A DNA stretch of 64,000 bases from Dyella silvae (lineage in GTDB: Bacteria > Pseudomonadota > Gammaproteobacteria > Xanthomonadales > Rhodanobacteraceae). The translations under genes were made by a program, and so were the position numbers. The DNA is taken from positions 186,001-250,000 of the forward strand of contig NZ_JAPJBQ010000005.1 of the NCBI RefSeq assembly GCF_026421305.1, in the 5' to 3' direction. Positions 63,936 through 64,000 of the stretch are shown piece by piece. The number at the start of each line of letters is the position of its first letter. Positions within the stretch are counted from its first letter, which is position 1. The notes below the pieces were generated by a model, which was not told the DNA's origin, searched no databases, and saw only the letters and a list, made by a program, of their open reading frames with translations.

Positions 63936-64000
63936 GGCAGCTTCCAGAGCGGGGAAGCCGCACATTATAGCGGGCTGGCGCCGATTCGTCGGGAACCGCG

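Overview
This 64 kb window looks like chromosomal DNA of a high-GC gammaproteobacterium of the order Xanthomonadales, most likely family Rhodanobacteraceae (Dyella/Luteibacter/Rhodanobacter type). The basis is gene order and protein style: an AI-2E permease next to hda, suhB divergent from trmJ, rsmD-coaD-YfhL-type ferredoxin, polA beside a DUF2782 gene, and abundant intergenic palindromes. No ribosomal RNA gene is present, so genus is inference. I see no plasmid, prophage or CRISPR signature; most of the window is core chromosome with small accessory patches.

Layout. 1-13.6 kb is housekeeping: AI-2E permease (cut by the window edge), hda, suhB, trmJ, a CorC-type protein, a DUF47/Pit phosphate pair, an Atl-type DNA repair protein, recQ, a secreted M28 peptidase, an HU-like protein and a phasin. 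14.3-16.4 kb holds an orphan DUF1045-phnN pair and a host-attachment-type protein. 16.7-27.5 kb is a signalling block: MASE1 sensor, SpoIIE-type phosphatase with fused anti-sigma-type kinase plus STAS antagonist, PAS-GAF-GGDEF-EAL protein, and a two-component pair. 27.7-37.1 kb is accessory: three regulators (two LysR, one TetR) beside an esterase-type hydrolase, an SDR and an Lnt-like acyltransferase, a secreted metallo-beta-lactamase-fold hydrolase, small unknown genes, and an SDR pseudogene fused to unrelated sequence.

37.2-47.2 kb is again core: a probable ftsY - AsmA-like - mutY - yggX - tRNA-Phe transcription unit ending in a strong terminator, then divergent rsmD and coaD, a lipoprotein, ferredoxin, gamma-glutamyltransferase, a hydrolase and a TMEM43-type protein. 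48.2-53.6 kb is a flagellar/chemotaxis cluster (EAL-HDOD protein, flgN, flgM, flgA, a soluble chemoreceptor, cheV) with three good matches to FliA (sigma-28) promoters. 54.6-63.9 kb carries polA, a DUF2782 protein, an EamA transporter, a GST, a LysR regulator with a divergent SBF-type transporter, and purH.

The most unusual feature is a family of long, gene-free, multi-hairpin modules at 47.25-48.22, 53.61-54.56 and 61.35-62.32 kb. Each module is two copies of one roughly 350-400 bp unit arranged head to head. A complete unit is a fixed series of up to seven stem-loops. Comparing the copies shows paired, compensatory base changes in most stems, so the fold rather than the sequence is conserved. 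All three modules lie between convergent genes. Single pieces of the same unit occur at 9.83-10.05 and 42.30 kb. A second, shorter REP-like family (GTRGGAGCGCAC type) is scattered through the window, and one copy is translated inside polA.
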